DNA of 64,000 nt from Acidimicrobiales bacterium (GTDB lineage Bacteria > Actinomycetota > Acidimicrobiia > Acidimicrobiales > RAAP-2): assembly GCA_017883135.1 (NCBI GenBank), contig JADGOE010000002.1, positions 1 through 64,000 on the forward strand, read 5' to 3'. Under the pieces are notes generated by a model. It saw nothing but the letters and a program-made list of their open reading frames with translations, ran no database searches and had not been told where the DNA came from. A program made the translations under genes and the position numbers. Shown one piece after another: positions 9,209 through 18,428 of the stretch; positions within the stretch are counted from its first letter, which is position 1; every line of letters begins with the position of its first letter.

Positions 9209-9582
9209 CCGTGGTGGAAGACGACGCCGTGGCCGCCGTCGGGATAGGTCCAGGTGATGGCGCCCTCGCTGTTGCAGACCATGTAGCAGGTCCCGCATTC
9301 GAAGCACTCCTCGTAGTTGAAGAGGATGCCGCCATCGGACGTGGGGGCGAACAGGTTGGCGGGGCAGGCCGTCACGCAGCCACGGGTGGTGCACGACCGG
9401 CAGACGTCGGAGTCCACCGTGATGTGCGCCCGGGCGCCGACCCGAAAGTCGACGCCGGCCATGCGCTCCTCGAAGGAGATGCCGCGCCAGCGCAGGGCTC
9501 CGGTCGGCGTGGTGTCGCCGCCGAGCGGCAGCGAGCCGTCCGCGGCGCCGGTCGTCTCGTTGACCGACCCCGGCTCGCTCAT
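9205..9582 (-). CDS. FixX-like ferredoxin of the mycofactocin ETF system
   Basis: This 125-residue protein has a cysteine-rich second half: C-x2-C-x4-C-x3-CP (CRSCTTRGCVTACP), then C-x2-C-x2-C-x3-C (CFECGTCYMVC). The second motif is the signature of the FixX ferredoxin that pairs with FixC in ETF:quinone oxidoreductase-type complexes. The first motif has enough cysteines for a second iron-sulfur cluster. The first 50 residues are low-complexity. The ATG overlaps the FixC stop (ATGA). Confidence 0.8.
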   Translation of the reverse strand: MSEPGSVNETTGAADGSLPLGGDTTPTGALRWRGISFEERMAGVDFRVGARAHITVDSDVCRSCTTRGCVTACPANLFAPTSDGGILFNYEECFECGTCYMVCNSEGAITWTYPDGGHGVVFHHG

Positions 9583-10889
9583 CCGAAGATCCTCATTCCC
9601 CGGATGGTGTCGACCGCCAACTCCCGCAACTTCACCCCGTGCTTGGCCGCAGCCGCCCGCGTGACCCGGAGTCCACCGGCTTTGGGAGTGGGATTGGTCA
9701 CGGTGAACATTCCCTCCGCCAGGTCGCACAGCAGCCCGGGGTAGCGCTGTTGGACCCGTTCGGAGAGCACCAGGGCCGGTGCCTTGCGCAGGCGCTTGTG
9801 GTCGGCCAGGACGAACTGGTTCTCGAGATCGGCCCGATAGGAGGCAAGTCCTCGGGCTGAGCAGTCGCCGACGGCGATGGCCCGGTCGGCGGCCCTGCCG
9901 GCTGCATACCCCGACCCGATGGCGAAGTTGACCCCCTCGAGCCACAGCCCGGCGGCCAGGGTCATGGCGGCAGCGTCCCCGGCCACCATCATCCCGTCAG
10001 CCGCCAGTGTGGGCATGGTGTCGTAGCCGCCCTCGGGAACCAGATGGGCCGCGTACTCGCGGAGGTGCGATCCCCGCAGGTAGGGGGCGATCGACGGGTG
10101 GGCCTTCAAGTCGGCGATCAGCTCTTCGGGCCGGACCTTGGCCTCGGCCAGGTGGGGGAGGGACACCACCACCCCGACGCTGACGGTTTCGGCATTGGTG
10201 TAGAGGAACCCGCCCCCGGGGATGCCTCGGGTGCACCCGAGGATCTCGATGTCGACCCCCTCGTGGCCCCGTACCCCGAACCGCTCGTTGATCGCCTCGG
10301 CGGGAAGATCCAGCACCTCTTTGACCCCGAGGGTGTAGTGGGAGGCCTCGGCACGGGGGAGGAGGCCGGCTTCCTTGGCCAGCAACGAGTTCACCCCGTC
10401 GCAGGCGATCACCACCGGTGCTCGCAACTCGGCTCCGTCGCGGTCGGTGCGGATGCCGATCACCCGACCCGCACTGTCCCGCACGAGACCGGTGGCCACA
10501 GTGGACGTCACCAGTTGGGCACCTGCCTCAGTGGCCTGTCCCGCCAACCACGAGTCGAAGTGGGAGCGCACCGTGGTCATGCCGTTGTAGGGGGCCACGC
10601 CCCAGGCGTGCGAGCGGTAGTCGATGGCCAGCGACTGGTCCTCGGTCATCATCATCGTCGAGCGGCGGACCACCCACCGCTCGACCGGTACCTCGTTCCA
10701 CCAGGTGGGGATGATGTCGTCGAGTACCCGGCCGTAGACCACGCCGCCATAGACGTTCTTCGAGCCGGCGAACGGCCCGCGCTCCACCATCACCACCGAT
10801 CGGCCGGCACGTGCCAGGGCCAGTGCGGCGGCCGAACCGGCGGGGCCGGCTCCGACCACCACGGCGTCGAAGGCGGAAGGCTCAGTCAA
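9579..10889 (-). CDS. FixC-like FAD oxidoreductase (ETF:quinone oxidoreductase type) of the mycofactocin cluster
   Basis: The product is a flavoprotein of about 436 residues. FDAVVVGAGPAGSAAALALA is the FAD-binding Rossmann motif, and MMVAGDAAAMTLAAGLWLEGVNFAIGSG is the second FAD-contacting motif typical of FixC/ETF-QO proteins. The family passes electrons from ETF to quinone. I chose a TTG start at 10889, eight bases inside the ETF alpha gene, because the FAD motif begins nine residues later. An ATG at 11000 would add about 37 low-quality residues that lie wholly within the upstream gene. The stop overlaps the FixX start. Confidence 0.8.
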   Translation of the reverse strand: MTEPSAFDAVVVGAGPAGSAAALALARAGRSVVMVERGPFAGSKNVYGGVVYGRVLDDIIPTWWNEVPVERWVVRRSTMMMTEDQSLAIDYRSHAWGVAPYNGMTTVRSHFDSWLAGQATEAGAQLVTSTVATGLVRDSAGRVIGIRTDRDGAELRAPVVIACDGVNSLLAKEAGLLPRAEASHYTLGVKEVLDLPAEAINERFGVRGHEGVDIEILGCTRGIPGGGFLYTNAETVSVGVVVSLPHLAEAKVRPEELIADLKAHPSIAPYLRGSHLREYAAHLVPEGGYDTMPTLAADGMMVAGDAAAMTLAAGLWLEGVNFAIGSGYAAGRAADRAIAVGDCSARGLASYRADLENQFVLADHKRLRKAPALVLSERVQQRYPGLLCDLAEGMFTVTNPTPKAGGLRVTRAAAAKHGVKLRELAVDTIRGMRIFG

Positions 10890-11994
10890 GGAGTGCCTCG
10901 GATCGATGGTCGGGAGGAGGGGAGCCGGCAACGTCCGTCGTCGAGCCGGGTGCGGCCACATCGAGACGGCGGGCCAGCTCGACCAGGAGAGCGCTGGCAT
11001 CGGTGACCAGTCCGAGGTCGGCCATCGCGGTCATCGGGCAGGATGGATCGGTGTTCACGCTGATGATGTGGCGAGGGGCACCCAGCCCACCCACATGTTG
11101 GGCGGCCCCCGATATCCCGAGGGCGATGTACAGGTCGGGATCGATGGTGACGCCGGTGGTGCCGATCTGTCGTTCGTAGCCGATCCAGCCGGCGTCGGTG
11201 GCCACCCGGGTGGCTCCGGCCGATCCGCCGAGCGCGGCGGAGACCCGCACCAACAGGTCGAAGACGGCCGCGGCGCGGTGGTCGCCGGCACCGGGCACCA
11301 GCCCGGCCCCGCCGGCCAGCACCCGGGTGGCATCGGCAAGGTCCATGGTGTGGAGGTCGGGCTCGAGGATCGCCAGCACCTCCGGGTCGAGCGCCGGCGC
11401 CGATGGTTCGCCACCACCGGGACCGATGATCTCGGCCCGAGGTGGGGCCAGTGCCAGATGCTCGACCAGGGGGGCCGAGGCGGTCGGGGTGACGTTTCGG
11501 CCGCCGGCGACCAGGGTGACCACCGCCGGACCGTCGACATCCACTGGTACCAGCACCCGGTCGTCGAGTCGGGACACCGTGGCCCGCACCTGGGGTGCCC
11601 CCCCGGTCTCGTCTCCGGTGATCACCTCGGCGCGGACCGCCCTGGCCACCAGGTGCCGGCCACAGGTGGCGGCCACTCGTGGGGCCAGGTCCCGACCGTC
11701 GGGCGATGCCGGCATCACCACCATCGTCACTCCCTCGAGTGAGGGAGCCAGGGCGATGGCGAGCGTGCCCGGCCGGAGCCCGTCCCCGGTGTCGGACCAC
11801 CACACGTGGCGGGCACCGAGGAGCGCTGCGGCACCGGCCTCCGCTCCTGAACCGACCACGACGACCGCCCCCCCTGCCTCGGTCACTGCTTCGTCGGCAC
11901 CGAGTGGCAACTTCCCGTCGCGGACCATCACCACCGCCACCGCGGGGAGGGGAACACCGCCATCCGACAGGACACCGCCGCTCGGGGTGCTCAC
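10882..11994 (-). CDS. Mycofactocin-associated electron transfer flavoprotein, alpha subunit
   Basis: This is a 370-residue ETF alpha-type protein. The C-terminal FAD domain is clear: TDAGWIGYERQIGTTG, then LYIALGISGAAQHVGG, the flavin-binding motif of EtfA, then INTDP-like VNTDPSCPMTAMADLG. The N-terminal half is divergent, as in other ETFs tied to mycofactocin clusters. The GTG start overlaps the stop of the OYE gene (GTGA). It presumably pairs with the beta subunit three genes downstream and passes electrons to FixC/FixX. Confidence 0.8.
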   Translation of the reverse strand: MSTPSGGVLSDGGVPLPAVAVVMVRDGKLPLGADEAVTEAGGAVVVVGSGAEAGAAALLGARHVWWSDTGDGLRPGTLAIALAPSLEGVTMVVMPASPDGRDLAPRVAATCGRHLVARAVRAEVITGDETGGAPQVRATVSRLDDRVLVPVDVDGPAVVTLVAGGRNVTPTASAPLVEHLALAPPRAEIIGPGGGEPSAPALDPEVLAILEPDLHTMDLADATRVLAGGAGLVPGAGDHRAAAVFDLLVRVSAALGGSAGATRVATDAGWIGYERQIGTTGVTIDPDLYIALGISGAAQHVGGLGAPRHIISVNTDPSCPMTAMADLGLVTDASALLVELARRLDVAAPGSTTDVAGSPPPDHRSEALLD

Positions 11995-13964
11995 AAGGCC
12001 ACCGCCGCTCGGTGGCCTTCGATGATCGCGGCGTGAGCCCGGCGCGGGGCAACGCAGTCCCCGATCCGGTACACCGGGCACGGTCCACCGCGGAGCGCCC
12101 GCCACAGCCCGTCCTCGGGTTGCTGGTGCACGGCGCACACCACCCAGTCGCAGGTCCGTGCCTGTTCGGTGCCGGTCGGATGGTGCTGCAGCGTGAGGAC
12201 CGCCGTCCCGTTCCCGCCCTCACCGTCACCGTCACCGATGCCCATCGGCACCAGGTCCACACTCTGGGTGATGCCCTTCGCGTGGGCCTTCACGTTCCAG
12301 GTCTCCATGTCGAGGGTGATGCCCAGGTCCTGGGCCACCACCATCCCGTTGGTGACGATCTCCACCTGACACCCGCGGTCGGCGAGGAGCTCGGCGGTCG
12401 AGGTGGCCTGGTGGAACCCGAGCTCGTCGACGATCACCACCCGTCCCTCAGGGTGGACGCGACCCTCGAGGACATCACGTACGTCCACCACCCGAGGATG
12501 GTCGCCCGCCCACCACGGCCTGGCCGGGCGGGCACCGGTGGCGACGATGACCGCGTCGGGCCGCTCCGCCCGCACTGCCTCGACGGTGGCCTCCGTCGCG
12601 GTCCGGAGGTCCACGCCCTCACGCCGTGCGGCCACGATCAGGTTGCGGGCGATGTCGAAGAACTCCGCGCGGCTGGGTACTGTGGCCGCCACCAGTGCCT
12701 GCCCACCGAGGCGGTCCTGGCGTTCGAAGAGGACCACCCTGTGGCCCCGTTCTGCGGCGGTCACCGCAGCTTGCAGCCCGCCGGGCCCCCCACCGACGAC
12801 GACCACCTTCCGGCGTCGCTCGGGGAAGGCGACGATGGTCGACTCGCGACCCGTCCTCGGGTTCTCGATGCACCCGAGCCAGCGGTTGAGGCCCATCCGG
12901 CCGACGCACTCCTGGTTGCACGACAGGCAGGTGCGGATGTCGGTCGCATGCCCCGAGCGGGCCTTGATGGCGAAGTCGGGATCGGCGATCTGTCCCCGGA
13001 CCACGCCGACCAGGTCGCACAGGCCCTCGCTCAAGGCCCGGTCCGCCTGCAGTGGATCCTTGAACCGGCCGACCCCGACCACGGGAACCCTCACCACCTC
13101 GCGGATGGCGCTGGGGATGAACATGGCATACCCGGGGGGGACCTGCATGCTGGCCTCGATCATGTACAGGGTGGCTGTGGCCACACCGATCGAGGTGTTG
13201 ATGTAGTCGACCTGGCCGGTGGCATCGACCAGCCGGGCCACGTCGACCGCATCCTCGATACCGGTGCCCCCTTCGATCAGCTCATCACCGCAGATCCGCA
13301 CCCCCAGGGCGCGGTCGGCACCGATGGCGTCGCGCACGGCGGCGACGATCTCGAGCAGCAACCGGGCCCGATTGGGCAGTGAACCCCCGTACCGGTCGTC
13401 CCTCTTGTTGGTGGCCGGTGACAGAAAGCCGCGCACGATCGAGGAGTGGGAGCACTGCAGCTCGATGCCGTCGAACCCACCGGCGGCGCAGTGGTCGGCC
13501 ACCAGGGCGTACCCGTCTACGATCTCACGGATCTCGTGGGGCTCGACCGCCTTGGGCACCTCGCGGAAGAGCGGATCCGGTACCGGGCTGGGAGCCCATA
13601 CCGGCAGGCGCGAGTACATGCTCGAGGCCTGTCCGCCGTTGTGGTTGATCTGGGCGAAGATCGGCACGTCGTGGGCGTGCACCGCGTCGGTGATCCGGCG
13701 GTAGCCGCCGACCACCGCAGGGTCGAAGCCGTGGATGAGCTTCTCGTAGGGCCAGTCGGTCCGATGGGTCGAGTGCTCCTCGGTGATGATCAGCCCCGCA
13801 CCACCGGCGGCCCGGGCGGCGTAGTAGGCGGCGTGCTGCTCGGTGGGCATCCCGTCGGCGGCAAAGTTGGTCAGGTGGGCCGAGAAGACGATGCGGTTCT
13901 GCACCACCACCGGACCGAGCCGCAGCGGCGTGAAGAGATGCCGGTAACGGGCGCCCGCGCTCAT
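11991..13964 (-). CDS. Mycofactocin system FadH/OYE family oxidoreductase 2
   Basis: This 657-residue protein resembles 2,4-dienoyl-CoA reductase (FadH). An old-yellow-enzyme TIM barrel with FMN spans about 1-330. A four-cysteine iron-sulfur motif follows (C-x2-C-x3-C-x11-C in TCLSCNQEC...GCIENP), then a C-terminal FAD/NAD(P) domain (KVVVVGGGPGGLQAAVTAAERG). It is one of two paralogues in this operon. Such genes are recurrent neighbours of mycofactocin genes, but their substrate is not established; they may reduce or oxidise the cofactor or a client. The start lies 15 bases after the SDR stop, and a palindrome (arms ATCGGAT/ATCCGAT, 13963-13977) spans the junction. Confidence 0.85.
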   Translation of the reverse strand: MSAGARYRHLFTPLRLGPVVVQNRIVFSAHLTNFAADGMPTEQHAAYYAARAAGGAGLIITEEHSTHRTDWPYEKLIHGFDPAVVGGYRRITDAVHAHDVPIFAQINHNGGQASSMYSRLPVWAPSPVPDPLFREVPKAVEPHEIREIVDGYALVADHCAAGGFDGIELQCSHSSIVRGFLSPATNKRDDRYGGSLPNRARLLLEIVAAVRDAIGADRALGVRICGDELIEGGTGIEDAVDVARLVDATGQVDYINTSIGVATATLYMIEASMQVPPGYAMFIPSAIREVVRVPVVGVGRFKDPLQADRALSEGLCDLVGVVRGQIADPDFAIKARSGHATDIRTCLSCNQECVGRMGLNRWLGCIENPRTGRESTIVAFPERRRKVVVVGGGPGGLQAAVTAAERGHRVVLFERQDRLGGQALVAATVPSRAEFFDIARNLIVAARREGVDLRTATEATVEAVRAERPDAVIVATGARPARPWWAGDHPRVVDVRDVLEGRVHPEGRVVIVDELGFHQATSTAELLADRGCQVEIVTNGMVVAQDLGITLDMETWNVKAHAKGITQSVDLVPMGIGDGDGEGGNGTAVLTLQHHPTGTEQARTCDWVVCAVHQQPEDGLWRALRGGPCPVYRIGDCVAPRRAHAAIIEGHRAAVAL

Positions 13965-13979
13965 CGGATCATCCGATGC

Positions 13980-14816
13980 TCAGCGGGCCGTCGAACCGGC
14001 GTCGACCGTCATGGTGAGGCCGGTCACGTAGCGGGATTCGTCAGACGCCAGGTAGAGGACCGCATCGCTGACGTCCTCGGGCGCTATCACGTCGACCGGC
14101 AGTGAGTTGAGGAAGATCGACCGGACGTCGGGGTTGGACTCGATGCGTTCGGGGAGCCCGGCCATCCCCACCAGCATCGGTGTGTCCACCCCGGTCGGGT
14201 GGACGGAGTTGACTCGGATGCTGTGGGTCGCCAGCTCATTGGCCAGGGTGCGCATGACCCCCACCATCCCGTGCTTGGAGGCCACGTAGGGCGCGAGGAA
14301 CGGCTGTCCTTTGAGACCGGCGGCGGAGCTGATCAGGATGATCGAACCCTTGCCGGCGGCCAGTAGGTGGGGGATGGAGGCCACGCAGGTGTTCCACACT
14401 CCGGTCAGGTTGATCCCGATCACCGCGTCCCACACCGCCGCGTCGACCTCGTCCCAGCGCTGGATGGTGCACACCCCGGCGTTGGCCACTGCGATGTCGA
14501 GGCGGCCGAGCTGCTCGACGCCCTGGTCGACCGCGGCGGCGAGCGAGTCGGGATCGCGCACGTCGACCTGAGCGGTCACCACCCGGGCACCGGTCTGTTC
14601 GACTAGCCGGGCGGTCTCTGCGAGGTCCCCGGGCGTGGCCAGCGGGTAGGGAATCGACTTGACGTCCGCGCAGATGTCGACGCAGATGATGTCGGCACCT
14701 TCGCGGGCGAGTCGCACGGCATGGCTGCGGCCCTGCCCCCGGGCGGCACCGGTGATGAAGGCCACTTTGCCGGCAACCCGCCCCGCCCGCACCGCTTGGT
14801 CTGCTCCGGCGGTCAC
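13980..14816 (-). CDS. Mycofactocin-coupled SDR family oxidoreductase (between the OYE genes)
   Basis: This is a 278-residue short-chain dehydrogenase with TGAARGQGRSHAVRLA (nucleotide binding), NAGV, and the active-site YVASKHG. The segment ICADVKSIPYPLATPGDL after the second beta strand is an insertion characteristic of SDRs that keep their nicotinamide cofactor bound and depend on mycofactocin for turnover (the TIGR03971-type group). The likely substrate is an alcohol or ketone, unknown. The GTG start overlaps the stop of the upstream OYE gene (GTGA), which fixes the start; longer frames run into that gene. Confidence 0.85.
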   Translation of the reverse strand: MTAGADQAVRAGRVAGKVAFITGAARGQGRSHAVRLAREGADIICVDICADVKSIPYPLATPGDLAETARLVEQTGARVVTAQVDVRDPDSLAAAVDQGVEQLGRLDIAVANAGVCTIQRWDEVDAAVWDAVIGINLTGVWNTCVASIPHLLAAGKGSIILISSAAGLKGQPFLAPYVASKHGMVGVMRTLANELATHSIRVNSVHPTGVDTPMLVGMAGLPERIESNPDVRSIFLNSLPVDVIAPEDVSDAVLYLASDESRYVTGLTMTVDAGSTAR

Positions 14817-16789
14817 GACGCCACCCCTGCGGCGGCGGGGGCCCGACCGGCGGCTGCGCCCGAGGCGATGTCCATGGCGCGGCGGCGCCCCTCGAGCACG
14901 GCCTCGAGGACACTGCGCGGGGCGATGCAATCGCCGGCACGCAAGGTGTCCGGTCGTTGCCGCCAGAGGTCCTCCTCGGGCAGGCGGTGCCCGCAGTCGA
15001 CGAGTACCGCGCACCCGATCTGGCGCCGCTCGCCCGTCCAGACATCGTCGAGCACGGCCCGGCCGCCCTCGACGCCGCGCACCTGTGCCCGCAGTTCTCG
15101 TCGAACCCCGGCGCGCTGCAGCCTGGTGTTGGCATCGGCCAGGTCACCGGTCAGGGTCAACTGGGTGCCGGCGATCTGATCCTGGGTCACCAGCGACACC
15201 TCGAGCCCCGCACCGGCCAGCCACTCGGCCACGCCGACGCCGATCGGGCCTCCGACCGGGTCGTGGACCACCACGGCGCCCGTGGGCAGGCCGGCTGTCC
15301 CCGTTGCCAGCAGGGTCGGGGCGTCGACCACCACGCAGGAGCCGTCGACGGGAAACGGGAGGGGTGCCGGGCGGGAGCCGGTGGCCACCACGACGTCGAA
15401 CTCGTCGGCCCGAGCGACGTCGAGCCCGGCGGCCGTCACCTCGGTGCCCGTCTCGATGCTCACTCCTTGGATCCGGCACTCGGCGATCAGCCACTCGGCC
15501 AGGCGGGCCAGGCGCTCACGGCCCGGGCCGACCGCCGCAGCCCGAAGTATCCCGCCGGCCCGATCGGCACGCTCGGCGATCCGCACACGGTGCCCCCGGC
15601 CGGACAGCACCCGGGCGCACTCGAGTCCGGCGACTCCGGCGCCGACCACCAGCACGTCGCCGGGCAGGTCGTCACGTCCATCGGTGGAGGGCTCGACGGT
15701 CTCGTGGCCGCTGCGGGGCTCGCCCACGCAGCTCACGACCGGATTGCGGTTGTCGCGCACGTGGCAGGCCTGGTTGCACAGGATGCACGGCCGTGCCCGT
15801 GAGGAATCGCCCTGGCGGACCAGTCCCACCAGGCGGGGCTCGGCGATCAGGGCCCGGGTCATCTCCACCAGGTCGCAGACGCCCTCGTCGAGGGCGGACT
15901 GGGCCGCGTCGGGGTCGACCACGCTGCCCTGCAGGGTCACCGGGACCTTGCCGGCCGCGGCGTCGCGCATCCGGCGGCACAGCTCGAGGTTGAACGTGGA
16001 CGACGTGTGGCCGTCGGGGCGGTAGGCGGACGTCGAGAAGGGACCGCCCCGCACCACCACTGCCAGGTCCACCCGGTCGGCTAGCAGCGCCACCTGTTCC
16101 GCCGCGTGCTCAGGGGTCACACCGGCCCATGGGGCCAGCTCGTCGCAGCACAGGCGGAGGCAGACGATGTGGGCGCTCCCCACGACGGACCGCACCGCAG
16201 CGAGGACCTCCCTGGTCAGCCGGAGCCGGTCGGAACCGTAGGCGTCGTCGCGCTGGTTGGTCAGACCCGAGTGGAACTGGCGGAGGAGCGAGGAGTAGCC
16301 GGCATCGATCTCCACGCCGTCGAGGCCCGACGCAACGGCCGAGCGGGCCGACTCGGCGAACCCTTCGACGACGGCGTCGATCTCGGCTTGCTCCATCTCC
16401 ATCGGCAGCTCGCGGCTGACCACGTCGGCCACCCGCGACGGTGCCCACATCACCGACTGCGAGTAGGCGCTCGAGCCCTGCCCGCCGCAGTGACCGAGCC
16501 CGGCGAGCACCAAGGTGCCGTGAGGGTGGCAGGCCTCGGCCACCGCCGCCCAACCCGGACCGCACGACTCGGCCAGCGGGGCACGCTCGTAGGGCCAGTC
16601 CGAGGGGTGCACCGAGGCCGTTTCGGTGATCACGATGCCCGCTCCACCGGCCGCCCTGGGCTCGTAGTAGGCGACGTGGCGGTCACCGATGGCGCGCCCG
16701 TCGCCCAGGTTGGTCTCGTGGGGTCCGAACAACACCCGCGACGGCGCGGTGCGACCGGCTACCACCACGGGATCGACCAGGAGTGCCAT
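14813..16789 (-). CDS. Mycofactocin system FadH/OYE family oxidoreductase 1
   Basis: This 658-residue paralogue of the OYE protein at 11991-13964 has the same order of parts: an OYE barrel (VLFGPHETNLGDG; ITETASVHPSDWPYERAPL), a C-x2-C-x3-C-x11-C iron-sulfur motif (CILCNQAC...SCVGEP), and a C-terminal Rossmann FAD domain (GDVLVVGAGVAGLECARVLSG). Substitutions around the barrel's active-site region relative to its sister (HCGGQGSSAYSQ versus HNGGQASSMYSR) suggest different substrates or partners. The ATG starts three bases after the mftC stop, so it is cotranscribed and probably coupled. Confidence 0.85.
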   Translation of the reverse strand: MALLVDPVVVAGRTAPSRVLFGPHETNLGDGRAIGDRHVAYYEPRAAGGAGIVITETASVHPSDWPYERAPLAESCGPGWAAVAEACHPHGTLVLAGLGHCGGQGSSAYSQSVMWAPSRVADVVSRELPMEMEQAEIDAVVEGFAESARSAVASGLDGVEIDAGYSSLLRQFHSGLTNQRDDAYGSDRLRLTREVLAAVRSVVGSAHIVCLRLCCDELAPWAGVTPEHAAEQVALLADRVDLAVVVRGGPFSTSAYRPDGHTSSTFNLELCRRMRDAAAGKVPVTLQGSVVDPDAAQSALDEGVCDLVEMTRALIAEPRLVGLVRQGDSSRARPCILCNQACHVRDNRNPVVSCVGEPRSGHETVEPSTDGRDDLPGDVLVVGAGVAGLECARVLSGRGHRVRIAERADRAGGILRAAAVGPGRERLARLAEWLIAECRIQGVSIETGTEVTAAGLDVARADEFDVVVATGSRPAPLPFPVDGSCVVVDAPTLLATGTAGLPTGAVVVHDPVGGPIGVGVAEWLAGAGLEVSLVTQDQIAGTQLTLTGDLADANTRLQRAGVRRELRAQVRGVEGGRAVLDDVWTGERRQIGCAVLVDCGHRLPEEDLWRQRPDTLRAGDCIAPRSVLEAVLEGRRRAMDIASGAAAGRAPAAAGVAS

Positions 16790-16792
16790 CGC

Positions 16793-18094
16793 TCAGCGCG
16801 GCCGGTGGCCGGGGTCGAAGGAAGCAAGGGGGTCCTCGTCGCAGGAGCGGTCGGGGCGGCGGGGGAGCAGGTCCACCGCGACATGCCGGCCGCCACCGTC
16901 GGGCCCACCGGGTCGGCGTCGCGGGCGCACGGAGTGATCGAGGGAAGCCTTGGGTGGTCCGGAACGCCCTGGGTCCGCGAGCGAGTCCTCGCCGTGGCCC
17001 AGCACGCACTCGGGGTCCGGTCCGTCGAGGGGCAGTCCCGTGAAGAACTTGGCGGCCATGCATCCGCCGCGGCAGGCGTCGTACTGCCCGCACGAGCCGC
17101 AGGCACCCGCGCTCTGGGGCCGGCGCAGCTCGGTGAACAGGTCCGAGTCGCGCCAGACGCCGGTGAACCCACCCGCCGCGCGGACGTTGCCGGCCAGGAA
17201 CTCCTCGTGGATGGCGAACGGGCAGGCGTAGACGTCGCCGACCGGGTCCACCAGGCAGACGACGCGACCGGCGCCGCACAGGTTCAACCCCGGAAGCGAT
17301 TGACCGTATCCGGCCAGATGGAAGAAGGAGTCTCCCGTGAGCACCTGCTCCCCGTGGGCGATCAGCCAGTCGTAGAGCACGCGCTGCTGTACGGCGGTGG
17401 GATGGAGCTCGTCCCACACGTCCGCTCCGCGCCCGGAGGGTCGCAGGCGGGTCAGCCGGAGCTGGGCCCCGTAGCGGTCGGCCAGCTCCTTGAAGTCGTC
17501 GAGCTGGTCGACGTTGTGGCGGGTGACCACCACCGACAGCTTGAAGCCGGCACAGCCGGCATCGGCCAGGTGGCCCATGGCGGTGACCGCCGTGTCGTAG
17601 GAGCCGGCCCCGCGCACGGCATCATTGATCGCCGCTGTGGCCCCATCGAGCGAGATCTGGACATCGACGTACTCGCTGGATGCCAGCCGTGCGGTCACCG
17701 CTGCGGTGATCCGCGAGCCGTTGGTGGAGAACTTCACGCCCACGTGGTGCTCGGTGGTGTACGCCACCAGCTCCCAGAAGTCGGAACGGACGGTGGGTTC
17801 GCCACCACCGATGTTCACGTAGAAGATCTGCATCCGTTCGAACTGGTCGATCAGCGCCTTGCACTCGCCGGTGGTCAGTTCGCGCGGATCGCGGCGGCCC
17901 GAACTCGAGAGGCAGTGCACGCAGGCCAGGTTGCACGCGTAGGTGAGCTCCCAGGTCAGGCAGATCGGCGCATCGAGGCCGCGTTCGAACCGCTCGACCA
18001 GCTGTTCGACCGGTGCACCCACGCGTTCTGCCCCGTCACCGGCCGGCGCCTGCACGGCCGGGGTCCTGGTGGGTCCCTCGGTGACCAGGGTCAT
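16793..18094 (-). CDS. mftC: Mycofactocin radical SAM maturase MftC
   Basis: MftC is the radical SAM/SPASM enzyme that oxidatively decarboxylates the C-terminal Tyr of MftA and cross-links it to the preceding Val. The 433-residue product carries Cys54-x3-Cys58-x2-Cys61 (YACNLACVHC) for the SAM-binding 4Fe-4S cluster and NIGGGEPTVR as the SAM-contact glycine motif. The C-terminal SPASM domain is cysteine-rich (LCGAGRVVCLVDPVG; ACPFAIHEE; CGSCGQYDACRGGC). The ATG overlaps the mftB stop (ATGA), which sets the start. A tail of about 50 Arg/Pro-rich residues after the SPASM cysteines looks dispensable. Confidence 0.95.
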   Translation of the reverse strand: MTLVTEGPTRTPAVQAPAGDGAERVGAPVEQLVERFERGLDAPICLTWELTYACNLACVHCLSSSGRRDPRELTTGECKALIDQFERMQIFYVNIGGGEPTVRSDFWELVAYTTEHHVGVKFSTNGSRITAAVTARLASSEYVDVQISLDGATAAINDAVRGAGSYDTAVTAMGHLADAGCAGFKLSVVVTRHNVDQLDDFKELADRYGAQLRLTRLRPSGRGADVWDELHPTAVQQRVLYDWLIAHGEQVLTGDSFFHLAGYGQSLPGLNLCGAGRVVCLVDPVGDVYACPFAIHEEFLAGNVRAAGGFTGVWRDSDLFTELRRPQSAGACGSCGQYDACRGGCMAAKFFTGLPLDGPDPECVLGHGEDSLADPGRSGPPKASLDHSVRPRRRPGGPDGGGRHVAVDLLPRRPDRSCDEDPLASFDPGHRPR

Positions 18095-18396
18095 GATGCG
18101 GTCCGCTCGCAGATCATTCCGGACTCGGCCAGGGTGGCCAGAGCGCGTCCATAGGCATCGAGTTCCGCCGGGGCCACCCCGGCGGCCCGGCATGCCTCGT
18201 GCCCGGACGGCTGGCCGGCGAGCGACTCGACCACGGCCAGCAGCGTCGTGCTCTTCAGGAACGAGAGCCGGCGGGTGCCGAAGTGGTAGGCCAGTGCCCC
18301 GAACGACTCGGGCCGCAGCGACACCTGCGGATGCAGCATCCATGCCCGCGAGCCGTCGAATTCAGGGGGCCCGGCACCGGGTGGCGTGGGAGGCAT
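18091..18396 (-). CDS. mftB: Mycofactocin precursor-binding chaperone MftB
   Basis: This 101-residue protein is the peptide-recognition (PqqD-like) partner that delivers MftA to MftC. The fold-typical stretch WMLHPQVSLRPESFGALAYHF, then RRLSFLKSTTLLAVVESLAG, is clear. The ATG at 18396 gives the usual family length; longer frames run into mftA and mftR. The stop overlaps the mftC start. Thirty-two bases separate it from mftA. Confidence 0.9.
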   Translation of the reverse strand: MPPTPPGAGPPEFDGSRAWMLHPQVSLRPESFGALAYHFGTRRLSFLKSTTLLAVVESLAGQPSGHEACRAAGVAPAELDAYGRALATLAESGMICERTAS

Positions 18397-18428
18397 GGGA
18401 GAGGTTCGATCCGCCGGACGGCGCGGTT

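Noticed and set aside
13963..13977. Palindrome at the SDR/OYE junction as a regulatory hairpin
   Set aside because: Arms are separated by one base, so it cannot form a stem-loop, and it lies inside a coupled operon; it may be chance.
11991..16789. One of the OYE genes being mftD
   Set aside because: Both have FadH/OYE barrels, iron-sulfur cysteines and FAD domains. MftD belongs to the lactate-dehydrogenase-like FMN family and is much shorter.
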